From the NCBI RefSeq assembly GCF_030563405.1, contig NZ_CP130748.1:310001-374000 (forward strand): 64,000 nucleotides of DNA, given 5' to 3'. Position numbers and translations under genes: made by a program. A model generated the notes under the pieces. It searched no databases, was not told where the DNA came from, and was given only the letters and a program-made list of their open reading frames with translations. The DNA is from Vibrio sp. SNU_ST1 (GTDB lineage Bacteria; Pseudomonadota; Gammaproteobacteria; Enterobacterales; Vibrionaceae). Below, piece by piece: positions 56,314-64,000 of this stretch. Each line of letters starts with the position of its first letter. Within the stretch, counting starts at the first letter, position 1.

Positions 56314-57598
56314 CTTGGTCATCCTCGACCACTTCAACAAAGGCGCTAGCTCTTACTTCTTGCAACCAAGCACCGACTTCTTCGTTGAACTTACGGTTAA
56401 ATAGAATTTGGTAAGCTTTGTTTTTCAATGCTGAATCGGTACGGTCTACCTCGCGACGATCTAGTACTTCAACAATGTGCCAACCGTGCACGGTTTTGAA
56501 TGGCGCACTGATTTTACCTTCAGGTAACGTTTCTACTTGGTGCTTGAACTCTGGTACGTACAAGTCAGGTGTTTGGTAGCCTAACTCGCCGTCTTGAACA
56601 GCTGAACCTGGGTCTTGGCTGTATTGCTGTGCAAGGTCACCAAAGCTCGCTTCACCTGCGTTTACGCGACGAGTGATCTCTTCAAGCTGCTCTTTCGCAC
56701 CGTCATCACTCAAGATAACCGTTGGTTTAATCAAAATATGACGTGCATTAACTTCGGTAACTGCAACGGTTTCCAAACCTTTTACGTCTTCAATTTTTAG
56801 AATATGAAAACCAACACCGCTTCGGAATGGTCCAATGATGCTGCCTTTATTTTGCATTTTGATTTGGTCTGCAAAAATGGTTGGCATCTCTTCTTTACGC
56901 ATCCAACCCCAATCACCACCTTGTAGCGCTTTAGGGCCTTTAGAGTAAGTATATGCCATGGTGCTAAAGTCTTTGCCGTTGTTTAGCTCTTCCACTAAAT
57001 CAGTCGCTTGTGCTTCTAATTCTTCTTTGGTTTGGTCGTCATTGAATCGCAGTTGAATGTGGCCAATTTTGTATTGAACCGTCGCATTGGTTTCTTGCGC
57101 TAAGATGTCTGCTAGGTTGTCTACTTCTGCCGGAAGGATATTAATACGACGACGAACCAATGCGTTGCGTGCTTCACTTGCAGCAATCTCTTTTCTCACT
57201 TGCTCACGAAATGCGTTGTAACTCAGGCCTTCTTCAGCAACTGATGCAGTAAGTTGTTGTACTGTTTGGTTGTTATCTTTAGCAATGCCTTCAATCGCTT
57301 GATCAAGTCGAGCATCATCAATTCGAACCCCAATACGTTCCGCTTCTTGGGTCTGAATTGTATCGATGATCAACTTTTCGAGTACTTGTTCATTAAGCAC
57401 GTCTTGCGATGGTAGTGTTTGACCACTTTTCTTCGCGTTTGCACGCAGTGTTTTCATTGAAGTATCAATGTCACTTTGTAAGATCACGCCTTCGTTGACG
57501 ATCACTTTTACGCTATCGAGTTCAACTGGTGCGGCATAGCTTGTTGATAAAGTACAAGCCGCTGCGATAGCTATTAATGTGCGTTTCCACAATGTCAT
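56303..57598 (-). CDS. surA: Periplasmic chaperone SurA (peptidyl-prolyl isomerase)
   Basis: 431 residues, signal peptide 1-22 ([16 protein letters not shown]), N-terminal chaperone region, two parvulin domains (about 165-270 and 285-385; GWMRKEEMP and [15 protein letters not shown]), and a C-terminal helix. Chaperones outer-membrane beta-barrels, including LptD encoded just upstream. Confidence 0.97.
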   Translation of the reverse strand: MTLWKRTLIAIAAACTLSTSYAAPVELDSVKVIVNEGVILQSDIDTSMKTLRANAKKSGQTLPSQDVLNEQVLEKLIIDTIQTQEAERIGVRIDDARLDQAIEGIAKDNNQTVQQLTASVAEEGLSYNAFREQVRKEIAASEARNALVRRRINILPAEVDNLADILAQETNATVQYKIGHIQLRFNDDQTKEELEAQATDLVEELNNGKDFSTMAYTYSKGPKALQGGDWGWMRKEEMPTIFADQIKMQNKGSIIGPFRSGVGFHILKIEDVKGLETVAVTEVNARHILIKPTVILSDDGAKEQLEEITRRVNAGEASFGDLAQQYSQDPGSAVQDGELGYQTPDLYVPEFKHQVETLPEGKISAPFKTVHGWHIVEVLDRREVDRTDSALKNKAYQILFNRKFNEEVGAWLQEVRASAFVEVVEDDQDDN

Positions 57599-57641
57599 GT
57601 GTAATCCTTTATATTTACCGATGTGTTATCAATAAAGAAAA

Positions 57642-59990
57642 TTAGTTGTTTAAGAAGAATGGGCGACCATAGCTGAGTGCGTTACTTGAGCTCGTTTCAC
57701 TTACTTCGCTTGAATTAGAGCCTATATTGGTACCAAAGCCAACAATACCGAAGTTAAAGCCAAAGTTTTTCTCGTATACTGGTGTCGCATTCGATGTGTT
57801 GATGTAATCACCTTCCCATCTACGCAATTGGTTACTATAGGTGAAGCCGATATACCAACAATCTGACTTGTAATTGAGTTTAGCTAACCACTCAAGGTTC
57901 TCTTCGGTTGTTAAATCATAAAAGTACTGTGCACTGGCACTCCACTTACGTGAAATCTGGTAGGCTCCGAGTAATCCTGCTTGAGATATACCATCTTTAG
58001 TAATCGATCCAACATTAAAATCAACAGTGTCTTCGATATACTCTTTGGTTACGTAGCGGTAGTTGGTTTGGATATAACCACCAGAAAAACGGTACTCAAT
58101 GGTGCTGTTGGCTAGTTGCATTGCTGTGGTGTCGATGTCGTACTGTACACCACCATGATAAAACAGGTAGTCGTCGTAATTAAAGTCGACTTCTACAGCC
58201 CAAGATGAGTAATTCGAGTTCTTATCTTTAGTATCAAGTGTTAGATGTTGTTTCGTATCTTTGTCGATATAAAAGATCTGTCCAAAAGATACATTGAGTC
58301 GCTCTTTATACTCATCATCAAAGAAACGAGATGATGCACCGTAGCTTACTTGGTTAGCTGCAGCGATACGGTCTACACCACTGTATTTACGGCTTCTAAA
58401 GAGACCATAATAATCAGTCTGCAGAAGTGTCGTATCGTAAAGACCAATGTTGTTTTGATCTTCTTTTGGTACATACAGGTATTGAACTTGGGGTTCTAGA
58501 GTTTGAGTGTAGTTACCAATAACTTTGGTATCTCTTTCTAAAACGATACCAGCATGACTCCTAAATTCAGGGATAACTCGACTTACTGATTTTTCTAAAT
58601 CTTTATATTTGTCACTCGTGGTATCAACACCATCAAGATCTTGTTGGTAGTAAGTCCCAAGAAGTCGGGCTTCTGTGGTCCAAGTACCCCAAGTGTTGCC
58701 TACTGGAATTGTAATTCCCGGCTCAACGTGAATACGAGTTGCCGATGGTTTCCCTTTTGCATCTGTATCAAACAGAGACACATGGCTGACCAAGTCGAAA
58801 TCTAAATACTCCATTACCTCAGGGGCATAATAGTTATATTCAAGCTGTGGGAGCAGGCGGTATGGAAGGTTGTTTGTCGTATTTGTGAGGACCTGAAAAT
58901 CTCGCACAAGTACAGACGCATCCCAATTTTGAGAACGGTATGTAGCCTGCCCTTCTTGAAGCAGCTGGCCATCTTCACGGTTACCAATGCCGCTTCCGTT
59001 GACATCTGTGAAGTACTCGATATCGCCAACTTTTGAGTAATCAATTTCAAACAGCCAAGATTCTTGGAATATTCCTGAGTGCTCTAATTGAGCCCCCCAA
59101 CGTTTGCCTTTTTCGGGGTATTTTTTGTCATCAGGTAAGTATTCAGACTTAATCATCCCGGAACCAAAATCGCTTAAATATCTAAATTCACTGTTAAGCT
59201 GAGTACCACGCTCTTTCATGTGCTTAAAAGTGGTTTTGAGGTCATACTCTGGTGCTAAGTTCCAATAAACAGGGATCTCAAATTCAAAACCATCACTTGA
59301 ACCATATGATACCGTTGGATATAAGAAGCCTGTTTTACGCGTATCACCAATCGGAACGGTTAAGTACGGCAGATAAAAAACAGGAACGCTCTGAATTTCA
59401 AACCTTGGGTTGTAGAACGTAGCCTCTTCTTCATTTTGGTCGACATCGATACTTGACGCTCTTAGTCGCCATGCATTGTCGCCGATAGGGCAAGAGGTGA
59501 TTGAGCCATCTTCAATTTCATAAACCGCTTTTCCGGTTTTTGCGATGTAAACCGCATCACCTCGGCCTTGTTCACAGAGGAACTCATAATTTGTATTTTC
59601 GAGCGTCATTTCATCGGTGGTCAGATTGTTAGTGGCTCTGTCTGCCACTGACTTTATTTGACCATCGCTAAAGTTTACGTTGCCTTCAGCTACAACGATA
59701 TTTTCTTGTTGGTGAAGCGTTACATTGTCGGCAAGGATGGTTTTGTTTCCTTGGGTAACTCTTACATCACCTGAGTAGATTGCCTTGTCACCATTGATAG
59801 CCTCTAAGCGATCGGACTCAACATGAGCGGGAAGTTGTGTCTCGTTTTCTGCAGCGGGCTCGATCAAGCATTGATCTATAGAGGGCATTTCCTGCACACT
59901 ACTATCGGTGATTGTTTCAGCTTGAGTTGTCGATACGTATAATGCCGTACTTATAGACGCGGCTAACAAGGTGCGGGAAAAAGATTGCAT
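57642..59990 (-). CDS. lptD: LPS-assembly outer-membrane protein LptD
   Basis: 782 residues. Signal peptide 1-24, a periplasmic OstA-like domain (about 55-140; [21 protein letters not shown]) and a C-terminal beta barrel (about 200 to the end). Inserts LPS in the outer leaflet with LptE. Four cysteines: C41, C139, C167 and C711 (KSDCWYIG). E. coli LptD has a C-C pair at the C-terminal site; here only one is present, so disulfide wiring differs. First gene of the surA-pdxA-rsmA-apaGH set. Confidence 0.96.
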   Translation of the reverse strand: MQSFSRTLLAASISTALYVSTTQAETITDSSVQEMPSIDQCLIEPAAENETQLPAHVESDRLEAINGDKAIYSGDVRVTQGNKTILADNVTLHQQENIVVAEGNVNFSDGQIKSVADRATNNLTTDEMTLENTNYEFLCEQGRGDAVYIAKTGKAVYEIEDGSITSCPIGDNAWRLRASSIDVDQNEEEATFYNPRFEIQSVPVFYLPYLTVPIGDTRKTGFLYPTVSYGSSDGFEFEIPVYWNLAPEYDLKTTFKHMKERGTQLNSEFRYLSDFGSGMIKSEYLPDDKKYPEKGKRWGAQLEHSGIFQESWLFEIDYSKVGDIEYFTDVNGSGIGNREDGQLLQEGQATYRSQNWDASVLVRDFQVLTNTTNNLPYRLLPQLEYNYYAPEVMEYLDFDLVSHVSLFDTDAKGKPSATRIHVEPGITIPVGNTWGTWTTEARLLGTYYQQDLDGVDTTSDKYKDLEKSVSRVIPEFRSHAGIVLERDTKVIGNYTQTLEPQVQYLYVPKEDQNNIGLYDTTLLQTDYYGLFRSRKYSGVDRIAAANQVSYGASSRFFDDEYKERLNVSFGQIFYIDKDTKQHLTLDTKDKNSNYSSWAVEVDFNYDDYLFYHGGVQYDIDTTAMQLANSTIEYRFSGGYIQTNYRYVTKEYIEDTVDFNVGSITKDGISQAGLLGAYQISRKWSASAQYFYDLTTEENLEWLAKLNYKSDCWYIGFTYSNQLRRWEGDYINTSNATPVYEKNFGFNFGIVGFGTNIGSNSSEVSETSSSNALSYGRPFFLNN

Positions 59991-60086
59991 GAAGTTGAAC
60001 TATCCTGTGTCACTAGATGAAGGGTTGATCTAGTATCAATCCAATTAATAAAGCATTTTCCTTATGATAAAGGAAATATTAGCATT

Positions 60087-60113
60087 CAGCATCATCAGAC
60101 AGCATTACTCAGA
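60087..60113. repeat. 13-14 bp tandem duplication upstream of djlA
   Basis: CAGCATCATCAGA (60087-60099) and CAGCATTACTCAGA (60100-60113), in the divergent lptD-djlA gap. Confidence 0.55.
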
Positions 60114-60139
60114 CAAAATTCATAGATAGAGAACACATA

Positions 60140-60994
60140 ATGCAAATATTTGGCAAAATTTTGGGCGCTTTTTTTGGTTTTTTATTTGGGGGGCCGCTCG
60201 GTTTAGTTTTTGGCCTATTTTTAGGGCACCAGTTCGATAAAGCTCGCCGATTGAACCAATCGGGCTTCAATAGCTCTGGTTTTGGCCGAGGTCCAAGCCA
60301 AGCTGAAAGACAAAACGAGTTTTTCAAATCTGCTTTTGCGGTTATGGGACACGTAGCTAAAGCTAAGGGACAGGTTACGCCAGAAGAGATTCAGCTAGCT
60401 TCTACAATGATGGAGCGTATGAACCTGCATGGCGAACAACGTAAAGCGGCTCAAGATGCTTTCCGTGATGGCAAAGAGAGTGACTTTCCATTAAGTGATG
60501 TACTTGAGCGTGTGAAAATCTCATCGGGTGGCCGTTTTGATCTTCTGCAGTTTTTTCTTGAGCTACAAGTATCTGCAGCATTTGCCGATGGAAGCTTACA
60601 CCCAAGTGAGCGTCAGGTCTTACATAAGATAGCGCAAGGTCTTGGGTTTTCTGCAGAACAGCTAGAGCGCCGCTTGCAGATGCAAGAAGCAGCATTTCGT
60701 TTTCAACAACAAGGTGGAAGCTTTGGTGGGCATCAAGGTCATGGGCAATCATCGGGTTGGCAACAGGCTTCGCAACAAAACCAATTGGCCGATGCGTTTA
60801 AAGTTCTCGGTGTGAGTGAAAGTGCCGACGGTAAAGAGGTGAAGAAAGCTTACCGCAAGCTGATGAATGAGCATCACCCAGATAAACTGATGGCGAAGGG
60901 CTTACCGCCTGAGATGATGAATGTTGCGAAAGAGAAATCGCAAGAAATTCAGAATGCTTATGACCTGATAAAGAAAGTAAAAGGTTTTAAGTAA
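60140..60994 (+). CDS. djlA: Membrane-anchored DnaJ-like co-chaperone DjlA
   Basis: 284 residues. One N-terminal glycine/phenylalanine-rich membrane segment (about 6-28), a TerB-like helical domain (about 50-170), a Q/G-rich linker, and a C-terminal J domain with HPDK (about 247). Stimulates DnaK at the inner membrane. Divergent from lptD, as in E. coli. Confidence 0.96.
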   Translation: MQIFGKILGAFFGFLFGGPLGLVFGLFLGHQFDKARRLNQSGFNSSGFGRGPSQAERQNEFFKSAFAVMGHVAKAKGQVTPEEIQLASTMMERMNLHGEQRKAAQDAFRDGKESDFPLSDVLERVKISSGGRFDLLQFFLELQVSAAFADGSLHPSERQVLHKIAQGLGFSAEQLERRLQMQEAAFRFQQQGGSFGGHQGHGQSSGWQQASQQNQLADAFKVLGVSESADGKEVKKAYRKLMNEHHPDKLMAKGLPPEMMNVAKEKSQEIQNAYDLIKKVKGFK

Positions 60995-61002
60995 TTGAAC
61001 AT

Positions 61003-61038
61003 AGACCGAGTCATGATATTAAATGATTCGGTTTTTTA
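61003..61038 (+). terminator. Terminator of djlA
   Basis: ACCGAGTCAT and ATGATTCGGT (one G-T wobble) followed by TTTTT. The in-frame ATG at 61023 of the next reading frame lies in this stem, so the later start is chosen. Confidence 0.85.
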
Positions 61039-61052
61039 TTAAAGGGAATTAT

Positions 61053-61598
61053 ATGACGGTAACGTATCAGGATGTTCTAGAGTTTTGGTTCGATGAACTG
61101 ACGCCTAAAGATTGGTTTACTGGCGGTGAAGAGATCGATACTTTGATTGAGTCTCGTTTTGCTAAACTGCACAAAGCCGCTATCCAAGGTGAGTTGTTTG
61201 AATGGCGTCAAAATGCGGAAGGGCGCTTGGCTGAAATTATCGTGCTTGATCAGTTTTCTCGGAATATTGGTAGAAACAATCTGGCTGCGTTTACTGCTGA
61301 CCCAATGGCGCTTGCTTTGGCTCAAGAAGCGGTAGCGGGTGGTTTTGATCACCAGCTTAACGAGCAACAAAAAAGCTTCCTGTATATGCCTTATATGCAC
61401 AGTGAGTCTTTGTTGGTTCATGAACAAGCAGTGGATCTCTTTTCTCAAACGGGATTAGAACATAATCTTGATTTTGAGTTTAAGCACAAGGTCATCATTG
61501 AGCGTTTTGGTCGCTATCCGCACCGCAATGAGGTGTTAGGGCGAACTTCAACTCCCGAAGAAGTAGAGTTCTTGCAGCAACCGGGATCAAGCTTTTAA
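61053..61598 (+). CDS. DUF924 family protein
   Basis: 181 residues from ATG 61053 (AAAGGGA upstream). All-helical: VLEFWFDELTPKDWF, IIVLDQFSRNIGR, YMPYMHSESL and FGRYPHRNEVLGR are DUF924 blocks. TPR-like fold; no activity is established. Present next to djlA in vibrios, but a link is not shown. Confidence 0.9.
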   Translation: MTVTYQDVLEFWFDELTPKDWFTGGEEIDTLIESRFAKLHKAAIQGELFEWRQNAEGRLAEIIVLDQFSRNIGRNNLAAFTADPMALALAQEAVAGGFDHQLNEQQKSFLYMPYMHSESLLVHEQAVDLFSQTGLEHNLDFEFKHKVIIERFGRYPHRNEVLGRTSTPEEVEFLQQPGSSF

Positions 61599-61614
61599 TT
61601 TTAGAAATACAGTC

Positions 61615-61655
61615 AAATAGGCTAGAGGTTGATAATAACCTCTAGCCTATTTTTA
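61615..61655. terminator. Bidirectional terminator, DUF924 and DUF547 genes
   Basis: AAATAGGCTAGAGGTT, loop GATAAT, AACCTCTAGCCTATTTTT; a 16-bp perfect stem between convergent genes. Confidence 0.95.
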
Positions 61656-61687
61656 CTTGATCTTATTGACGAAATTTTAGCGTGAAG

Positions 61688-62473
61688 CTAGTTTACTTGG
61701 TTGAGTGACCAATCGTAGTCATAACTGATTTTTTCAGTGTTTTTTATTGGTTGAGTTCGATATTGTTCTAAGTGTTGAATGAGTTGATTCTCCGTACCAA
61801 AATCCACAGCAAACCATTCGTAAATCGATGATAACTGAAGCTTATTATTATTTTGAATCAGTACACCTTTGTCACTATTTACAAATTCAGTTGCGGCTTG
61901 TTCTAACAGCATCTCGGTGTTGTCAGCGGTAAAGGCTTGAGATTGCAGGTTAGGGCAACCTAGGCTCGCACAGTTCACTGCATAATGTGTACGGGGATCT
62001 TGCCATATCGGTCTTAAGATACGGTGTTCAATATCATTGAGTGTCAGTGACTTCCCATTGACGACGATGACATCATCTCCCCATGGCCCAAAACTAAATA
62101 GTCCGCCAAGTTTAGTGATGGATTTTATTGGGTAGGCATCAAGAATCAAATCGACAGTCACGGCGTTATATAGATTAACCCAATAGACATACTGTTCCGC
62201 TTTTGGATAGTCGAGCGGGTCAATCTGTTCAAGTCGGCTTATGTACTGCTTCAGTTTGGTTTTGTCTGAAGAACTCACCGTTTGATATCTAACTAAGGTG
62301 TGCTGACCTTGTTTTACTAAATAGTTATCGAGGAATTGTTGCCAATCTTGATGAGAAACTTGTTCAGAGTTGGCTTCATTACTTTGATCCCAGTAAGGCC
62401 AAAGATCGGATTTAGGCGCAGACCAAGCTAAGGTTGAGAAAAGTAGGCTGACAATAAAAAGTAGTTGTTTCAT
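61688..62473 (-). CDS. DUF547 family exported protein
   Basis: 261 residues from ATG at 62471-62473 (CAGGAGA upstream; the longer start at 62518 is unsupported). Signal peptide 1-19 (LLFIVSLLFSTLAWSA). YVYWVNLYNAVTVDLIL, NDIEHRILRP and YAVNCASLGCPNL (Cys pair) are DUF547 blocks; the family is distantly protease/transglutaminase-like. Periplasmic; function unknown. Confidence 0.9.
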   Translation of the reverse strand: MKQLLFIVSLLFSTLAWSAPKSDLWPYWDQSNEANSEQVSHQDWQQFLDNYLVKQGQHTLVRYQTVSSSDKTKLKQYISRLEQIDPLDYPKAEQYVYWVNLYNAVTVDLILDAYPIKSITKLGGLFSFGPWGDDVIVVNGKSLTLNDIEHRILRPIWQDPRTHYAVNCASLGCPNLQSQAFTADNTEMLLEQAATEFVNSDKGVLIQNNNKLQLSSIYEWFAVDFGTENQLIQHLEQYRTQPIKNTEKISYDYDWSLNQVN

Positions 62474-62542
62474 GGCATTCTCCTGATGACTGACTACTAA
62501 GACCTTATGGACTACCATTTTCTTTCATGGTCCTTTAGTTAA

Positions 62543-62595
62543 ATAACGAGCTTAGTCAGATAAAGACGTTAAGTTTAATAAAGACGTTGAGTCAA
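62543..62595. repeat. 17-18 bp tandem repeats downstream of leuD
   Basis: ATAAAGACGTTAAGTTTA (62560-62577), ATAAAGACGTTGAGTCAA (62578-62595), and a more degenerate copy at 62543-62559. Confidence 0.75.
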
Positions 62596-62596
62596 A

Positions 62597-62625
62597 TAAA
62601 AAAGGTTGGCACTTGGCCAACCTTT
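62597..62625 (-). terminator. Terminator of leuCD
   Basis: AAAGGTTGGC, loop, GCCAACCTTT, followed on the minus strand by TTTTATTT. Confidence 0.92.
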
Positions 62626-62647
62626 AGATTTAATCAGAAATGTCTGA

Positions 62648-63250
62648 TTATTTTAGGAAGCTAGGAATCTTAGCTTCAAACTCAGAGATCTTATCAGCAT
62701 GTTGAAGTGTAAGGCCGATATTATCTAAACCATTTAGCAAACAGTGACGACGGAACTCATCAATGTCAAACGAGTATTCTTTTCCATTCGCACTGACTTT
62801 CATTGCTTCTAAATCAACGTGGATTTCAGCACCTTCATTCGCTTCAACGAACTGAAAGATTTCATCAACTTCTTGCTCTGTAAGACGAACTGGCACCATC
62901 TGGTTATTGATCGAGTTACCGTAGAAAATATCAGCAAAGCTTGGAGCGATCATCACTTGAATACCGTAATCGGCAAGCGCCCAAGGTGCGTGTTCACGAG
63001 ATGAACCACAACCAAAGTTTTCACGAGCCAGTAGAATTGAAGCGCCTTGGTAGCGAGCTTCGTTCATCACAAACTCAGGGTTTGGCTGTTGGCCTGCGTC
63101 ATCTAGGAAGCGCCAATCGTGGAACAAGTGCTTACCAAAACCAATACGGTTTACTTTCTGTAGAAATTGCTTTGGAATGATCGCATCAGTATCGATGTTG
63201 GCCGTATCTAGAGGAACGACTAATCCGGTGTGTTGTTGAAAACCTGACAT
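62648..63250 (-). CDS. leuD: 3-isopropylmalate dehydratase small subunit
   Basis: 200 residues. Swivel domain of isopropylmalate isomerase: begins [20 protein letters not shown], with [19 protein letters not shown] and the substrate loop [18 protein letters not shown]. Leucine biosynthesis. 14 bp after leuC. Confidence 0.98.
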   Translation of the reverse strand: MSGFQQHTGLVVPLDTANIDTDAIIPKQFLQKVNRIGFGKHLFHDWRFLDDAGQQPNPEFVMNEARYQGASILLARENFGCGSSREHAPWALADYGIQVMIAPSFADIFYGNSINNQMVPVRLTEQEVDEIFQFVEANEGAEIHVDLEAMKVSANGKEYSFDIDEFRRHCLLNGLDNIGLTLQHADKISEFEAKIPSFLK

Positions 63251-63264
63251 GTTAAATCCTCTAA

Positions 63265-64000
63265 TTAAAGTTCACGAATATCGACAAAGTGACCAGCGAT
63301 CGCTGCTGCGGCAGCCATTGCAGGGCTAACAAGGTGCGTACGACCATCACGGCCTTGGCGACCTTCAAAGTTACGGTTTGATGTAGAAGCACAGCGCTCT
63401 TGTGGACCTAGACGGTCGTTGTTCATTGCAAGACACATAGAGCACCCCGGTAGGCGCCATTCAAAGCCTGCTTCGATGAAGATCTTATCCAGGCCTTCAG
63501 CTTCAGCTTGTGCTTTTACTTGCTCAGAACCAGGTACGATCAATGCTTGAACATGTTTCGCTACTTGGCGACCTTTCGCTACCGCTGCTGCTGCACGCAT
63601 GTCTTCGATACGTGAGTTAGTACAAGAACCTACAAATACTTTATCTACGTTGTATTCAGATAGCGATTTACCCGCTTCAAGGCCCATGTAAGCGAGCGCT
63701 TTTTCTGCAGATGCCTTTTCAACAGGGTCTGCAAAGCTTTCTGGTTCCGGGATTGGTGTGTCTACTGAGATAACCTGACCTGGGTTGGTTCCCCAAGTGA
63801 CTTGTGGTTTGATGTCTGCAGCTTCTAGCGTAACAACAGCATCGAACTCTGCATCAGCATCGGTTTTCAATGTGTTCCAGTATTCAATAGCTGCTTGTAA
63901 GTCTTCGCCCTCTGGAGAGAACTTACGACCTTTGATGTATTCGTATGTCGTTGCATCTGGCGCAATCAGACCTGCTTTAGCGCCAAGCTCGATTGCCATG
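63265..64000 (-). CDS. leuC: 3-isopropylmalate dehydratase large subunit, C-terminal part (runs off the right edge)
   Basis: About 245 C-terminal residues visible, out of a usual 465-470. An in-frame Met at 63999 is internal, not the start. Iron-sulfur cluster cysteines: [18 protein letters not shown] and [16 protein letters not shown]. Pairs with LeuD to isomerise isopropylmalate. No defect in the part seen. Confidence 0.97.
   Translation of the reverse strand, partial: MAIELGAKAGLIAPDATTYEYIKGRKFSPEGEDLQAAIEYWNTLKTDADAEFDAVVTLEAADIKPQVTWGTNPGQVISVDTPIPEPESFADPVEKASAEKALAYMGLEAGKSLSEYNVDKVFVGSCTNSRIEDMRAAAAVAKGRQVAKHVQALIVPGSEQVKAQAEAEGLDKIFIEAGFEWRLPGCSMCLAMNNDRLGPQERCASTSNRNFEGRQGRDGRTHLVSPAMAAAAAIAGHFVDIREL

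Noticed and set aside
60000..60140. Sigma-E promoter for lptD
   Set aside because: Known in E. coli, but I could not find a GAACTT-N16-TCTGA-like pair here.

Overview
The window reads as a contiguous piece of a Vibrio chromosome. Gene order (galU, a qstR-type regulator, ssb, csrD, the full msh cluster, mreBCD, maf, rng, yhdP, tldD) and protein sequences are typical of Vibrionaceae. The moderate GC and the protein details suggest the Splendidus clade, but this is an inference, not something the window proves. Almost all of it is conserved, co-oriented, intact genes. I see no prophage, insertion sequence, integron, CRISPR array, tRNA or rRNA.

Layout. 1-3.4 kb: the 5' part of uvrA, galU and a QstR-like competence/T6SS regulator on the minus strand, then ssb. 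3.5-23 kb: csrD/mshH and the complete MSHA type IV pilus locus. One block runs mshI-J-K-L-M-N-E-G-F (assembly machine) and a second mshB-A-C-D-O-P-Q (pilins and the large MshQ protein), with a terminator directly after the major pilin gene mshA. 23-34 kb: mreBCD (rod shape), maf, rng, yhdP, a nitrilase-family amidase and tldD. 34-41 kb: a PIN-PhoH ATPase gene opposite rapA, rluA and a D-2-hydroxyacid dehydrogenase. 41-45 kb: a TAXI-type TRAP transporter (fused permease plus binding protein) with a universal stress protein gene beside it. 45.6-47.7 kb: argR and mdh divergent, then a 63-residue unknown protein. 47.8-53 kb: ispB opposite rplU-rpmA, then obgE, yjjP-yjjB and folA. 53-60 kb: the outer-membrane/maintenance cluster lptD-surA-pdxA-rsmA-apaG-apaH on the minus strand. 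60-64 kb: djlA, a DUF924 gene, a DUF547 gene, leuD and the 3' part of leuC.

How the parts work together. A surface-lifestyle theme runs through the first third: CsrD-type GGDEF/EAL protein, a pilus whose motor MshE carries a c-di-GMP-binding N-terminal module, and a LuxR-type regulator of competence. The middle and right thirds are housekeeping: envelope shape, RNA turnover, translation and outer-membrane assembly.

The most unusual signals are repeats and non-coding structure. Maf carries an in-frame five-fold 21-bp repeat of its own active-site strand. A pure 17-copy TCTCGTA heptamer array sits between folA and apaH. Six GATC sites lie in 40 bp on the obgE promoter. Short (about 14-19 bp) imperfect tandem duplications recur in at least seven gaps.
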